DNA of 41,969 nucleotides from the NCBI GenBank assembly GCA_034439915.1, contig JAWXBI010000055.1, positions 1 through 41,969 on the forward strand. The letters run 5' to 3'. The position numbers and the translations under genes were made by a program. Of this stretch, positions 32,995 to 40,786 are shown piece after piece. This stretch comes from JADJLQ01 sp034439915. GTDB lineage: Bacteria > Bacteroidota > Bacteroidia > Chitinophagales > Saprospiraceae. Below the pieces are notes generated by a model, which was not told the DNA's origin, did not search any database, and was given only the letters and a program-made list of their open reading frames with translations. Positions within the stretch are counted from its first letter, which is position 1. Each line of letters begins with the position of its first letter.

Positions 32995-33528
32995 TCAGGT
33001 AAATTCAGGTCTGTCTTTTTTCATGATCAAACCAGTGATCAATGAAAGAACAAGACCACCGACTCCAAAACACAACAAATTAGATGCAATGGACAAAAAA
33101 GGATTTTTCATAATATTGGTCATGGACTTAGCCTGTTCAATTTGTTCTTCGTCAAATCCTTGAGCTTCCCAGGCTTCTTCCATACCCGACATCATCCGGT
33201 CCATGTATCCGGGGTCCACCACCCGGATATAAATCAACGAAATCACACTCGAAATCAAAGCCGCCAAAAGCACCACCCCGACCCCTATCAAAATGCATTG
33301 ACTCAGACTGATAAAACCTCCCTGAAATTCATCCCGCTGTTTTCGGGTTGCAATCACTACCATGGTTACAAGGGCAAGAAATGATAAACATCCAATCAAT
33401 ATATTGGAATAGGTATTAGATGGGTTGGCAAGCCCCCCCACAGTGGCAATTAAAAAGATAAGACTGGTGATCAGTCCACCGGTAAGCCCATATCTCAGTA
33501 TTATTGGGCCAGGTTTTGATTCATTCAT
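32995..33528 (-). CDS. DUF4199 domain-containing membrane protein
   Basis: A 177-residue integral membrane protein with four predicted helices (about 10-30, 42-60, 78-100 and 148-168), in two pairs around a cytoplasmic or periplasmic segment with EEAWEAQGFDEEQIEQAKSM. This matches the DUF4199 family, widespread in Bacteroidota and of unknown function. In other genomes it often sits before a GtrB-like GT2 and dihydroorotase-like gene, as here, and may help a membrane glycosyltransferase; that role is inferred only from neighbourhood. Confidence 0.82.
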   Translation of the reverse strand: MNESKPGPIILRYGLTGGLITSLIFLIATVGGLANPSNTYSNILIGCLSFLALVTMVVIATRKQRDEFQGGFISLSQCILIGVGVVLLAALISSVISLIYIRVVDPGYMDRMMSGMEEAWEAQGFDEEQIEQAKSMTNIMKNPFLSIASNLLCFGVGGLVLSLITGLIMKKDRPEFT

Positions 33529-33562
33529 ATCAGCTTCTTTCCCGAAATTTAGAAATAAATTT

Positions 33563-34822
33563 TTACTTGTTCAAATTTACCCTGCCTTTGTGAACAGTGC
33601 CCAATACCTTTCCCCGGAAGGTATGATCCAGGAACAGTGAGTTTTTTGATAAGGACAATACGTCCTGTTTTTGATATTTCCACTCGATAGTAGGATCAAA
33701 AAAAGTGATGTTTGCCGCTTTACCTTCACCGATTTCCGGCATTGAAAGTTTTAATACTTTGCGGGGATTGATAGCAGCTGCTGTCACCCATTCTGACATG
33801 GTCAGTTCGCGCGCCGTAGACAAAGACGGGAATATCGTCTGCAGGCCGATCGTCCCTGCATCGGCATATGCAAATTCCAGGTCCTTTTTTTCGATCTCCA
33901 AAGGTCGATGATTGGAACAAATAATGCCGATCACCTCCTCTTTTACTGCTTTCACCAGGGCCTTCCTGTCCTGGGACGATCGAAGGGGTGGAGATTGTTT
34001 AAAATTGGAGTCGAACTCACTCAACCGGGAATCATCAAATAACAAATGCAGGTAAGAAACAGATGAATAAACTATGGACTTATTTTTATTCCTGGCTTTT
34101 AGTTGTTTAATTCCCTCTTCTGAAGAAATCAAATGAGCCAGATAGCCGGAACTTGCATATTGAGACAGGTACAAATCGCGTTGGAGCATCAGGTTTTCCG
34201 CTATGGCAGGAATGCCTTTAAGACCCAACTGCTGGGAGACGGTGCCTTCGTGCATCTGACCCAATGTGGCCAGAGCCTGATCTTCCAAACTATTTATAAT
34301 CAACCCTTTAAAATGGTTTACGTAACGCATAGCCCTCAACATGACTCCGTTGTCCTGGACGGGATGGATCCCATCTGAGAAAGCTATCGCCCCGCTGTGG
34401 TGCATATCGATCATCTCAGCGAGTTCCTGACCCTTACAATTTTTGGTTATGGCCCCGATGGGGTAAATATCAATTCCGGATACCTTTGATTTCTGGGCAA
34501 TGAATTCAATTTCTGCCTTCGAATGCAGACACGGCTTGGTATTCGGGAAGACAGCAACTCCGGTATATCCACCAGCCAGGGCAGAACGGGTTAGAGTCTC
34601 CGCTGTTTCGCGGTGTTCATAACCTGGTTCGCCAATGGAGGTTCCGATATCGAACCACCCTATGGATACATGGAGATCATTCCCTTTAATTATTTGCTGT
34701 TTGGAGCTCATTTTGGCATCCAACGAGGAAATGATGCCATCGGTAATTTTTATATTCAAACGTTTGCCGTTCAACGGATGGCCCGGGTAGATCAATTTAG
34801 CTTGCTCAAGGATGAATTCCAT
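33563..34822 (-). CDS. Dihydroorotase family protein lacking metal ligands, possibly non-catalytic
   Basis: A 419-residue amidohydrolase-superfamily protein with the dihydroorotase outline: WFDIGTSIGEPGYEHRET, GGYTGVAVFPNTKP, LAHLISSEEGI and an ICSNHRPLEIEKKDLEF block. The zinc-binding HxH that normally precedes REPG is replaced around residues 58-62 (DIGTS), and the catalytic Asp of the usual DHAPH motif is replaced in SNHRP. So it may be a structural partner of aspartate carbamoyltransferase, like known inactive PyrC-like proteins, or have another activity. Start at ATG 34822; the frame is open 26 codons further. It lies 8 bp after batA-like. Confidence 0.85.
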   Translation of the reverse strand: MEFILEQAKLIYPGHPLNGKRLNIKITDGIISSLDAKMSSKQQIIKGNDLHVSIGWFDIGTSIGEPGYEHRETAETLTRSALAGGYTGVAVFPNTKPCLHSKAEIEFIAQKSKVSGIDIYPIGAITKNCKGQELAEMIDMHHSGAIAFSDGIHPVQDNGVMLRAMRYVNHFKGLIINSLEDQALATLGQMHEGTVSQQLGLKGIPAIAENLMLQRDLYLSQYASSGYLAHLISSEEGIKQLKARNKNKSIVYSSVSYLHLLFDDSRLSEFDSNFKQSPPLRSSQDRKALVKAVKEEVIGIICSNHRPLEIEKKDLEFAYADAGTIGLQTIFPSLSTARELTMSEWVTAAAINPRKVLKLSMPEIGEGKAANITFFDPTIEWKYQKQDVLSLSKNSLFLDHTFRGKVLGTVHKGRVNLNK

Positions 34823-34830
34823 GGGTATGA

Positions 34831-36858
34831 TCAGGTTTTCCAGAATCGCAATAATACTGCTTCTACAAAAAGAAAGATAAGACTCATCAAGATAAACCAT
34901 CGCCAGAAAATTTTGCCTTGATATTTGTCTTTTATCCAGCTTTCAAAATCCGTGGTATTGGCGTTTTCAACGATTTCATATGTATCGTCGTATTTGCTTT
35001 TGAGTTCCTGGATACTAAAAGTGCTCAGATCAGATTCTTTCCGGTTAAAATTAAAGGCCACTTTGCCGATCAGGGTATCTTCCAGATTCATGTGGTATAT
35101 ACCGGCATCCTGAATGGACCCTTTGACGTCAAGGATTACTTTATTACCTGCGGATCGCTGAAAGGGGATATAATCTTCCTTTGTCCCGGACTTGTTGAGA
35201 TGGATCACGTGTTCGGCTGTTTGTTGGACTACTTCAGCTTCTATAATTTCATCCTTGCCTATGAACCTCGACAACAATTCGGATTTGTTTCTATTGAGGG
35301 CGATCCGGAATATCATTGGAATAAAAATCTCGGGGTTTCGGCTCAGGTCGCTCCATTCTGTCTCCAACGGAGTTGAACATATATAAAGCGCTCCTCCTTC
35401 GGTTTTGTATTTAGATAAAAACGGTTTCCCATCTGCAAAACTCATAATCGATTCTTCACCCAGACGTCCGGTATTCCTCAGATATCGGCCTAAGGCAATA
35501 GGTAACCTCATATTTGGACTTATTTTGTTGTATACGTCTTTAAAAGTAAATTCCAGGGTATTGATAGAAGTGACCGGCAGGGTATTTTTCTCAAATGTCT
35601 GGTAGGCGCCCCCGCCCAGGGTATTCATAAAATTGGTATAGGACACCAGGTTGCTGGAAACACCGGGGAATACAAGCACATTGGATCCTTGCCTGAGGGC
35701 TGAAAAAATTTCATTGGCCAACCCACTGCTGATATCATTGAGTCCTTCCAGGATGATGAGTTCATTTTTAGGAAGGGAAGCATAATTGATGTTCTTCAAA
35801 TTTTGCATTACGATATTGGCCGAAGGCAAACTCTGTAAAGCGGTCAACAGATTTGAATTGGTCCGGTCAGTGGAAAGGGTCGTGATGTCCAATTGGGCAT
35901 TTACATTAAAAGTCAGGTACAGTTTGTCATCAAATTGGATCGGAAAATCGGTGATTTCCAACTGAATTTCCTGCCAGCCCGGCTGGGTGACAATAATCTG
36001 CGCGGTATCCATCCTGGATTCCCCCGGGGCAATAGAAATGGTTCCCAGCGGTTTAGACTGCTGGTTTTGTATGATGGAAAGCCGGGCATCCTGTATTGGT
36101 TGTGAACCGTAATTGTGTATTTTAAATTTGAGGAGGCTGGCCTGGCCAATTATTTGCGCAGGTGAATCGAACCAGGCAGAATCAATCGTTAGGTTATTTT
36201 CCTGAATACTTTGAAGGGGGATGAGATGGATCTGGGTAAGGGTATCTGACACGGACTTCAGGTCGCAAATCGATTTCTGGAAATCAGAAATCATATAGAG
36301 GTGTTCATTTCCGGTTTCTTTATGCAGGATCGACTGCATTTTTTCCCTGATCTCATCCAGGTTATGCACACTGGCTGTTTGTTTGATCTCATCAATCATC
36401 GATAACGCTTCATCCTGGTGGATCAACCTCATTTGTCTTCCTTGAAAATCATGGGTCAGGATTATGTATCGGTCCTCATTACTATAAGCTTCGACGATGT
36501 TTCTGGCTTTCTGTTTTGCTTTGGAAATCAACGGTATATCTTCAGTCAATGCATTCATACTGAATGAATTATCCACAAAAATGCCTACCAGGTTTTTAGC
36601 GTATTTTTCCTGGGTGGCGGTCCGCATAAACGGCTGGGCAAAAGCCATTACCAGGAAGGCCAAAGCCAATAAACGGGCCAATAAAACCAATACGTTTTTT
36701 AATTTAGACCTGGCGCTGGTTTCATCTTTTACTTCTTTCAAAAAACGGACGGAAGAAAAGTAGACTTTTTTGAATCTTCGGAAATAGAACAGGTGAATTA
36801 TGATCGGTACCGCCAGTGTTCCTAAGGCCAATAGGAACCACGGATAGAAAAACTGCAT
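34831..36858 (-). CDS. BatA-like protein with vWA-type domain and two membrane anchors
   Basis: A 675-residue membrane protein. Residues 1-80 are the BatA N-terminal region (FLLALGTLAVPIIIHLFYFRRFKKVYFSSVRFL, then a second helix at 55-76). A von Willebrand A-like domain follows with DNSFS at 96-100, the start of a metal-ion-dependent adhesion site. The central part (about 230-600) looks beta-rich and exported; one helix (FWRWFILMSLIFLFVEAVLL) ends the protein. Bat (aerotolerance) proteins in Bacteroidota occur with MoxR ATPases; none is adjacent here. Function is unknown beyond envelope assembly or stress. Confidence 0.88.
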   Translation of the reverse strand: MQFFYPWFLLALGTLAVPIIIHLFYFRRFKKVYFSSVRFLKEVKDETSARSKLKNVLVLLARLLALAFLVMAFAQPFMRTATQEKYAKNLVGIFVDNSFSMNALTEDIPLISKAKQKARNIVEAYSNEDRYIILTHDFQGRQMRLIHQDEALSMIDEIKQTASVHNLDEIREKMQSILHKETGNEHLYMISDFQKSICDLKSVSDTLTQIHLIPLQSIQENNLTIDSAWFDSPAQIIGQASLLKFKIHNYGSQPIQDARLSIIQNQQSKPLGTISIAPGESRMDTAQIIVTQPGWQEIQLEITDFPIQFDDKLYLTFNVNAQLDITTLSTDRTNSNLLTALQSLPSANIVMQNLKNINYASLPKNELIILEGLNDISSGLANEIFSALRQGSNVLVFPGVSSNLVSYTNFMNTLGGGAYQTFEKNTLPVTSINTLEFTFKDVYNKISPNMRLPIALGRYLRNTGRLGEESIMSFADGKPFLSKYKTEGGALYICSTPLETEWSDLSRNPEIFIPMIFRIALNRNKSELLSRFIGKDEIIEAEVVQQTAEHVIHLNKSGTKEDYIPFQRSAGNKVILDVKGSIQDAGIYHMNLEDTLIGKVAFNFNRKESDLSTFSIQELKSKYDDTYEIVENANTTDFESWIKDKYQGKIFWRWFILMSLIFLFVEAVLLRFWKT

Positions 36859-36865
36859 ATCACAA

Positions 36866-36873
36866 CAAAAGTA
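36866..36873 (-). promoter_or_regulatory. -7 promoter element of the BatA-like gene (TACTTTTG)
   Basis: Exact TAnnTTTG match on the minus strand, 7 bases before the ATG at 36858. It predicts a leader of about 3 nt. Confidence 0.55.
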
Positions 36874-36937
36874 ACTAATATGAATGTTGTGAAAAGTTTA
36901 AAATTTTCCACCGGGTTCAGGCCTATAAAAGTGCCGG

Positions 36938-37228
36938 CTAATTTTTTTTCCGGGAAGTGCTTTTGCCTGCCAACAATCCCCATCCGCCGCTCCCAAACAA
37001 AAAGCCAAGGGCATACCAGGACCCGTTATTGTTCGGTGCGTACATATAAACTTCTTTATTGAACAGAGAGGCCAGCAAATCAAAAGGTGCAATCAATCCA
37101 TGCCAAAGGCCGGGCCAAAAACCATAGACATGTCCTGAAATACAAGGTGTAAAATCACTGGTTGATCTGGCGCAGGAAATGCAGGTGATTAAAACCAGAA
37201 AAATTAAGATTCCCGAGGCTGTTTTCAT
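36938..37228 (-). CDS. Small lipoprotein of unknown function
   Basis: A 96-residue protein. The signal ends CISCARS, with Cys at residue 19, a lipobox-like site. The mature part contains VYGFWPGLWHGLIAPFDLLASLF, then YMYAPNNNGSWYALGFLFGSGGWG, with aromatic-glycine clusters that look membrane-embedded, and a basic tail. I know similar short proteins in Bacteroidota but no function. It is upstream of and parallel to the BatA-like gene, 79 bp away. Confidence 0.7.
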   Translation of the reverse strand: MKTASGILIFLVLITCISCARSTSDFTPCISGHVYGFWPGLWHGLIAPFDLLASLFNKEVYMYAPNNNGSWYALGFLFGSGGWGLLAGKSTSRKKN

Positions 37229-37273
37229 TTTTATTTGGATCTGTTAAGATAATTATTAAAACAGGAAGCAAAA

Positions 37274-37325
37274 TGGAATGGTTCCAGATGTAAAATTTTT
37301 CCAACTTGGAACAGTAGCGTTGGAA
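37274..37325. promoter_or_regulatory. Cluster of TGGAA/TTCCA half-sites upstream of the DnaJ-type gene
   Basis: Five half-sites lie in 52 bp: TGGAA-TGG-TTCCA (37274-37286), TTCCAA-C-TTGGAA (37299-37311) and a further TTGGAA (37320-37325), which also forms TTCCAAC-N13-GTTGGAA with the second site. Regular spacing of palindromic units before a chaperone gene suggests an operator. The following stretch has no exact TAnnTTTG, so an alternative sigma factor is possible. Confidence 0.4.
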
Positions 37326-37362
37326 TCCGGGTTATAAGGGGTATAACCTATTTAAAACAAGT

Positions 37363-38310
37363 ATGGCGTTTGTAGATTATTATCAGGTTTTAGGTGTAAC
37401 GAAATCTGCCACTGTAGAAGATATCCGTAAAGCGTACAGGAAATTGGCACGTAAACATCATCCGGATGTCAACTCCGGCAATAAAGATGCTGAGAAAAAA
37501 TTTAAAGAAATCAATGAAGCCAATACCGTTTTAAGCGATCCTGCGAAAAGAAAAAAATACGATACGTATGGCAAAGATTGGGAACATGCAGATGCATTCG
37601 ACCAAGCCAGGGCAAACCGTCCGAATAATCCAAGAAATAACAGTCGCTCCGGGGGCTCCAGGTATACCATGAATGGGGAAGAGGTTGACCCTGAAATGTT
37701 TTCCGACTTTTTCCAATCGATGTTTTTTGACCAAAATGAAATGTTTGGCGGAGGTTCATTTAATCCTGGCGGAAACCGGCGCTCACGTGAAAATCCCAAA
37801 GGGGTTGATTACCGGTCAGTATTAAAAGTCAACCTGGAGGACACCTTAAAAGACCAGCTTCAGGTCCTGGAAATAGCTGGAAAAAAAATCAGGATCAAAA
37901 TTCCTGCTGGTATTCAAAATGATCAATCCATTAAGATTAAAGGCCAGGGTGGCCAACAAATGGCTGGAGGTCCGAGCGGAGACCTTTTTATCCATTTTGA
38001 AATTGCACCTCATGATAAGTTTAAAACAGAAGGGCATAATCTATTGGGACACTATGATTTAGACTTGTATACTGCCATCCTGGGGGGTGACATCGATATT
38101 CCGGCTTTAAGCGGGAATGTCAAGGTCAAGGTCAAGCCTGGAACTCAGCCTGGCTCAAAGGTCCGCCTAAAGGGATTGGGTATCCCACATTATAAGTCCG
38201 AAGGCAAAGGGGATCTCATCATTACCTATCAAATCACTATTCCTCAGTCACTTAATGATGAAGAACTGATGTTATTCAAGAAGCTGAAAGAAATCCGCTC
38301 CAAACATTGA
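37363..38310 (+). CDS. cbpA: DnaJ C-terminal domain protein, CbpA-like co-chaperone
   Basis: A 315-residue Hsp40 of class B. The J domain (1-68) has the HPD motif at 33-35 (RKHHPDV), which stimulates DnaK ATPase. A Gly/Asn-rich linker (about 80-145) replaces the zinc-finger of true DnaJ; the C-terminal substrate-binding part has IRIKIPAGIQNDQSIKIKGQGG, PSGDLFIHFEIAPHDKF and KPGTQPGSKVRLKGLG. Full length. No CbpM-type modulator follows; instead a toxin-antitoxin pair starts 33 bp downstream. Gene symbol is by family similarity. Confidence 0.9.
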   Translation: MAFVDYYQVLGVTKSATVEDIRKAYRKLARKHHPDVNSGNKDAEKKFKEINEANTVLSDPAKRKKYDTYGKDWEHADAFDQARANRPNNPRNNSRSGGSRYTMNGEEVDPEMFSDFFQSMFFDQNEMFGGGSFNPGGNRRSRENPKGVDYRSVLKVNLEDTLKDQLQVLEIAGKKIRIKIPAGIQNDQSIKIKGQGGQQMAGGPSGDLFIHFEIAPHDKFKTEGHNLLGHYDLDLYTAILGGDIDIPALSGNVKVKVKPGTQPGSKVRLKGLGIPHYKSEGKGDLIITYQITIPQSLNDEELMLFKKLKEIRSKH

Positions 38311-38348
38311 CAATCAGGGCAAATGTCAGTAATTTTGTGACATATGTC
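38308..38348 (+). promoter_or_regulatory. Promoter and probable operator of the Xre-RES toxin-antitoxin pair
   Basis: An exact TAnnTTTG element, TAATTTTG, lies at 38330-38337, 6 bases before the antitoxin ATG. TGTCA (38324-38328) and TGACA (38338-38342) are inverted half-sites that flank it directly. A further TGACA at 38308-38312 overlaps the DnaJ stop, and GACATATGTC (38339-38348) is a perfect palindrome containing the start codon. This is a typical layout for autorepression by an antitoxin; binding is inferred. Confidence 0.55.
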
Positions 38349-38859
38349 CAAGAAGCCCAAAATTTATCCGATAGCTGCGGTTGAAACGCTCGGCTTAAGA
38401 GATGAGGCTTTAGCCCATTATATACCAGATCTGGTGTTTTCCCGTGTTTTTGAATTTATCGGGATGATCTCTCCCTTAGTTAAAACGACCTCAGAATCCG
38501 ATTTGATTCTCATTATTCGAAAAGGCCTCTCCAAAAAACACCTGGAGACCCTCATGGAGACCACCGGCCTAAATTTACCGGCTATGGCTTTGATTCTTCA
38601 TGTCTCGGAGCGTACGATGCACCGTTATGCAAATAATACCCTTTTAAATCCGGAGATCAGTGAGCGATTGCTCGAGATCGCCAAATTATATGCAAAAGGC
38701 CAGGATGTATTTGGAAGTTTGGATTCATTTAAACAATGGATGCAATATCCTGTCGTAGCCCTTGGACACAAAAAACCCCTTGAATTTCTGGATACTTCAA
38801 TCGGCATACGGTTGTTAGAAGATGAATTGGGCCGGATCGAGCATGGGATTTTTTCGTGA
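38344..38859 (+). CDS. Xre/MbcA/ParS-family antitoxin
   Basis: A 171-residue antitoxin of a RES-type toxin system. An N-terminal helical part (about 1-60) precedes an Xre-like helix-turn-helix (about 70-105: LSKKHLETLMETTGLNLPAMALILHVSERTMHRY) and a C-terminal MbcA/ParS toxin-binding region (LFEIAKLYAKGQDVFGSLDSFKQWMQ-like segment, with residues GHKKPLEFLDTSIGIRLLEDEL). Its last base overlaps the toxin start (TGATG). It likely represses its own promoter. Confidence 0.9.
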   Translation: MSKKPKIYPIAAVETLGLRDEALAHYIPDLVFSRVFEFIGMISPLVKTTSESDLILIIRKGLSKKHLETLMETTGLNLPAMALILHVSERTMHRYANNTLLNPEISERLLEIAKLYAKGQDVFGSLDSFKQWMQYPVVALGHKKPLEFLDTSIGIRLLEDELGRIEHGIFS

Positions 38860-39323
38860 TGGATTTGTACCGATGTTCGACCTGCAGATTTATCCAGGAT
38901 CTCAGTGGTGAAGGAGCATTTCGTTATGGGGGTCGTTGGAATTCAAAAGGAGTGAGGATGGTATATACTGCATCCAATCCTTCACTGGCCTTGCTGGAAA
39001 CCCTGGTTCATACATTTACGTTGTTGCCTGGAATAGATTATTGTATGCTCAAACTTGAAAATAATCTGGATTCAATGCAGACGAAACTGTTATCGGAATT
39101 GCCGAATGATTGGGCCGCGTCACCCGCTCCGGATTATCTAAAATCCATCGGCGATGAGTTTATTGATCAGGGTAAATTCCTCATCCTGAAGGTTCCTTCT
39201 GCTGTCCTGTCTTTGGAATGGAATTATTTACTCAATCCAGGTCATGCCCTGTTTAATAAGCTGAAAGTCTACCCTAAACAAAAAGTGATTATCGACCGGC
39301 GACTGATTGTCAAAAATAAATAA
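38859..39323 (+). CDS. RES domain toxin (NAD+-consuming)
   Basis: A 154-residue RES-fold protein. The family is named for Arg, Glu and Ser; here FRYGGRWNSKG gives Arg26, VYTASNPSLALLETLVH gives Tyr36, Ser39 and Glu47. Characterised members of this family degrade NAD+ and stop growth until the antitoxin binds. The ATG at 38859 shares one base with the antitoxin stop; the GTG three bases earlier is a less likely start. The catalytic residues look intact, so the toxin should be active. No other mobile gene lies nearby. Confidence 0.9.
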   Translation: MDLYRCSTCRFIQDLSGEGAFRYGGRWNSKGVRMVYTASNPSLALLETLVHTFTLLPGIDYCMLKLENNLDSMQTKLLSELPNDWAASPAPDYLKSIGDEFIDQGKFLILKVPSAVLSLEWNYLLNPGHALFNKLKVYPKQKVIIDRRLIVKNK

Positions 39324-39412
39324 GTAGGTGATTAAGCTATCCTTCAATCAGATCGAGCACCATAAGGTATCACACGAATCGAGTAGGACAAGGAGAATAA
39401 CTCTTCTGCAGT

Positions 39413-40708
39413 TCAGGCCTTAGTACAACTTAATATTCCTTCTAACAAAACATCCAGATCTGCAGGCAGGGTATATACATTTGGCGTAATTCTGACCCCA
39501 GCGATATTTTCCCAAACTATTCCAACTGCATGGATTTTAAATTTTTCAAAAAGATGAGCATCTACCTGAGCCGGAGTTTTGCCTTCAATCTGAAGTAAAC
39601 CAATAGCACATCCATATGCCGGATCCAAAGAAGTCCCGACATTCACCCCGTTTATCCCTTTCGCTTTAGTGGCCCAATAATTTTTAAGATAATGCAGCCT
39701 CTTTTGTTTCCTTTCCCCTCCTATCATTTGATGAAATTGTATGGCCTGCCCCGAAGCCTGCTCGATGTGAAAGGGGCGTGTACCCAGATTTTCAAATTTT
39801 CTAATATCCTCGCTTTCCGGGTCACCTGCAGCAAATAAAGGATATAGGTTTTTAATTTTATTTTTTTTGACCACCAACAGCCCGGTGCCAATAGGGGCAC
39901 TGATCCACTTGTGTAAGCTGGTCCCGAAATAATCGCATCCCAGGTCGCTGACATTATATTGAATATGTCCAAAAGAATGGGCTCCGTCGACTACGACCTC
40001 GACATTCAATTTATGTGCCCCATCGACAATTTCTTTTACAGGCATAATCTGGCCCATCCAGTTGATGATATGGGTCACATGGATGATCTTCGTGGAACTG
40101 GAAATGGCATGGAGATAGGCATTGACCAGGCTGGATTTATCCTCGATAGGTAAACTAAAATCCAACCATTTCAATTTAATACCGTCCCTTTTTTCCCGTT
40201 GTTTCCAGGCATTGATCATATTGGGATAATCTTGTTTGCATAGAATAACCTCATCCCCGGCTTTCAGCCTCAATCCAAAAATTACCGTCTCGAGGGCTTC
40301 TGAAGCATTCCTTTGCAAAGCCACTTCGTCCGGTAAAACCCCTGCCAGATGGGCTAACTTTTTTCTTAAGGGTTCTCTTCCCTGGTCCAGGATCCTCCAC
40401 ATATAATAGGAGGGAGCTTCATTGCTCAACCGGCCATACCGTTCAACAGCATCCTGTACTGATTTTGGGGCAGGGGCAACCCCACCGTTATTTAAGTTAA
40501 TCAGATTGGGACTCACCGTAAAAGCTTGTTGTATGGATGCCCAAAAATCTTCATCCGTAGAAAGAACTTCGGCATTCGTATGCAACCTCGATTGAAATGT
40601 ATACTCTAATTTTTCAGCGGTGGCCTTGGCCAACACCGGGGTCAATAAACTCCCTCCACTCAAGGCCCCTGCACGATGAATAAACGTTCTTCTGGAATAC
40701 ATGCTCAT
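39413..40708 (-). CDS. Aminotransferase class V family protein with Tat signal
   Basis: A 431-residue PLP enzyme. Residues 1-32 carry a Tat signal with SRRTFIHRAGALSGG, so the folded enzyme is probably exported to the periplasm. The class V fold follows: NLNNGGVAPAP near residue 73, QRNASEALET, VVVDGAHSFGHIQYNVSDLGCDYFGTSLHKW with the PLP lysine in LHKW, and the C-terminal PNVYTLPADLDVLLEGI. Related proteins include isopenicillin-N epimerase-like and cysteine desulfurase-like enzymes; the substrate is not readable. A second ATG two codons into the frame is an alternative start. Confidence 0.9.
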   Translation of the reverse strand: MSMYSRRTFIHRAGALSGGSLLTPVLAKATAEKLEYTFQSRLHTNAEVLSTDEDFWASIQQAFTVSPNLINLNNGGVAPAPKSVQDAVERYGRLSNEAPSYYMWRILDQGREPLRKKLAHLAGVLPDEVALQRNASEALETVIFGLRLKAGDEVILCKQDYPNMINAWKQREKRDGIKLKWLDFSLPIEDKSSLVNAYLHAISSSTKIIHVTHIINWMGQIMPVKEIVDGAHKLNVEVVVDGAHSFGHIQYNVSDLGCDYFGTSLHKWISAPIGTGLLVVKKNKIKNLYPLFAAGDPESEDIRKFENLGTRPFHIEQASGQAIQFHQMIGGERKQKRLHYLKNYWATKAKGINGVNVGTSLDPAYGCAIGLLQIEGKTPAQVDAHLFEKFKIHAVGIVWENIAGVRITPNVYTLPADLDVLLEGILSCTKA

Positions 40709-40731
40709 TTGGATTTAATGGTGTAAATTAA

Positions 40732-40767
40732 AAAATCCGCATCAGAATTTAACCTGATACGGATTTT
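40732..40767 (-). terminator. Intrinsic terminator after the CHRD protein gene
   Basis: On the minus strand a 14-bp stem (one G-U wobble) encloses an 8-nt loop and is followed by a T-rich run ending at about 40725. It lies just after the CHRD gene stop and before the aminotransferase gene. On the plus strand the wobble becomes a C-A mismatch, so direction is minus. Confidence 0.7.
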
Positions 40768-40786
40768 ATGTCAGTTTCCGGACTTC

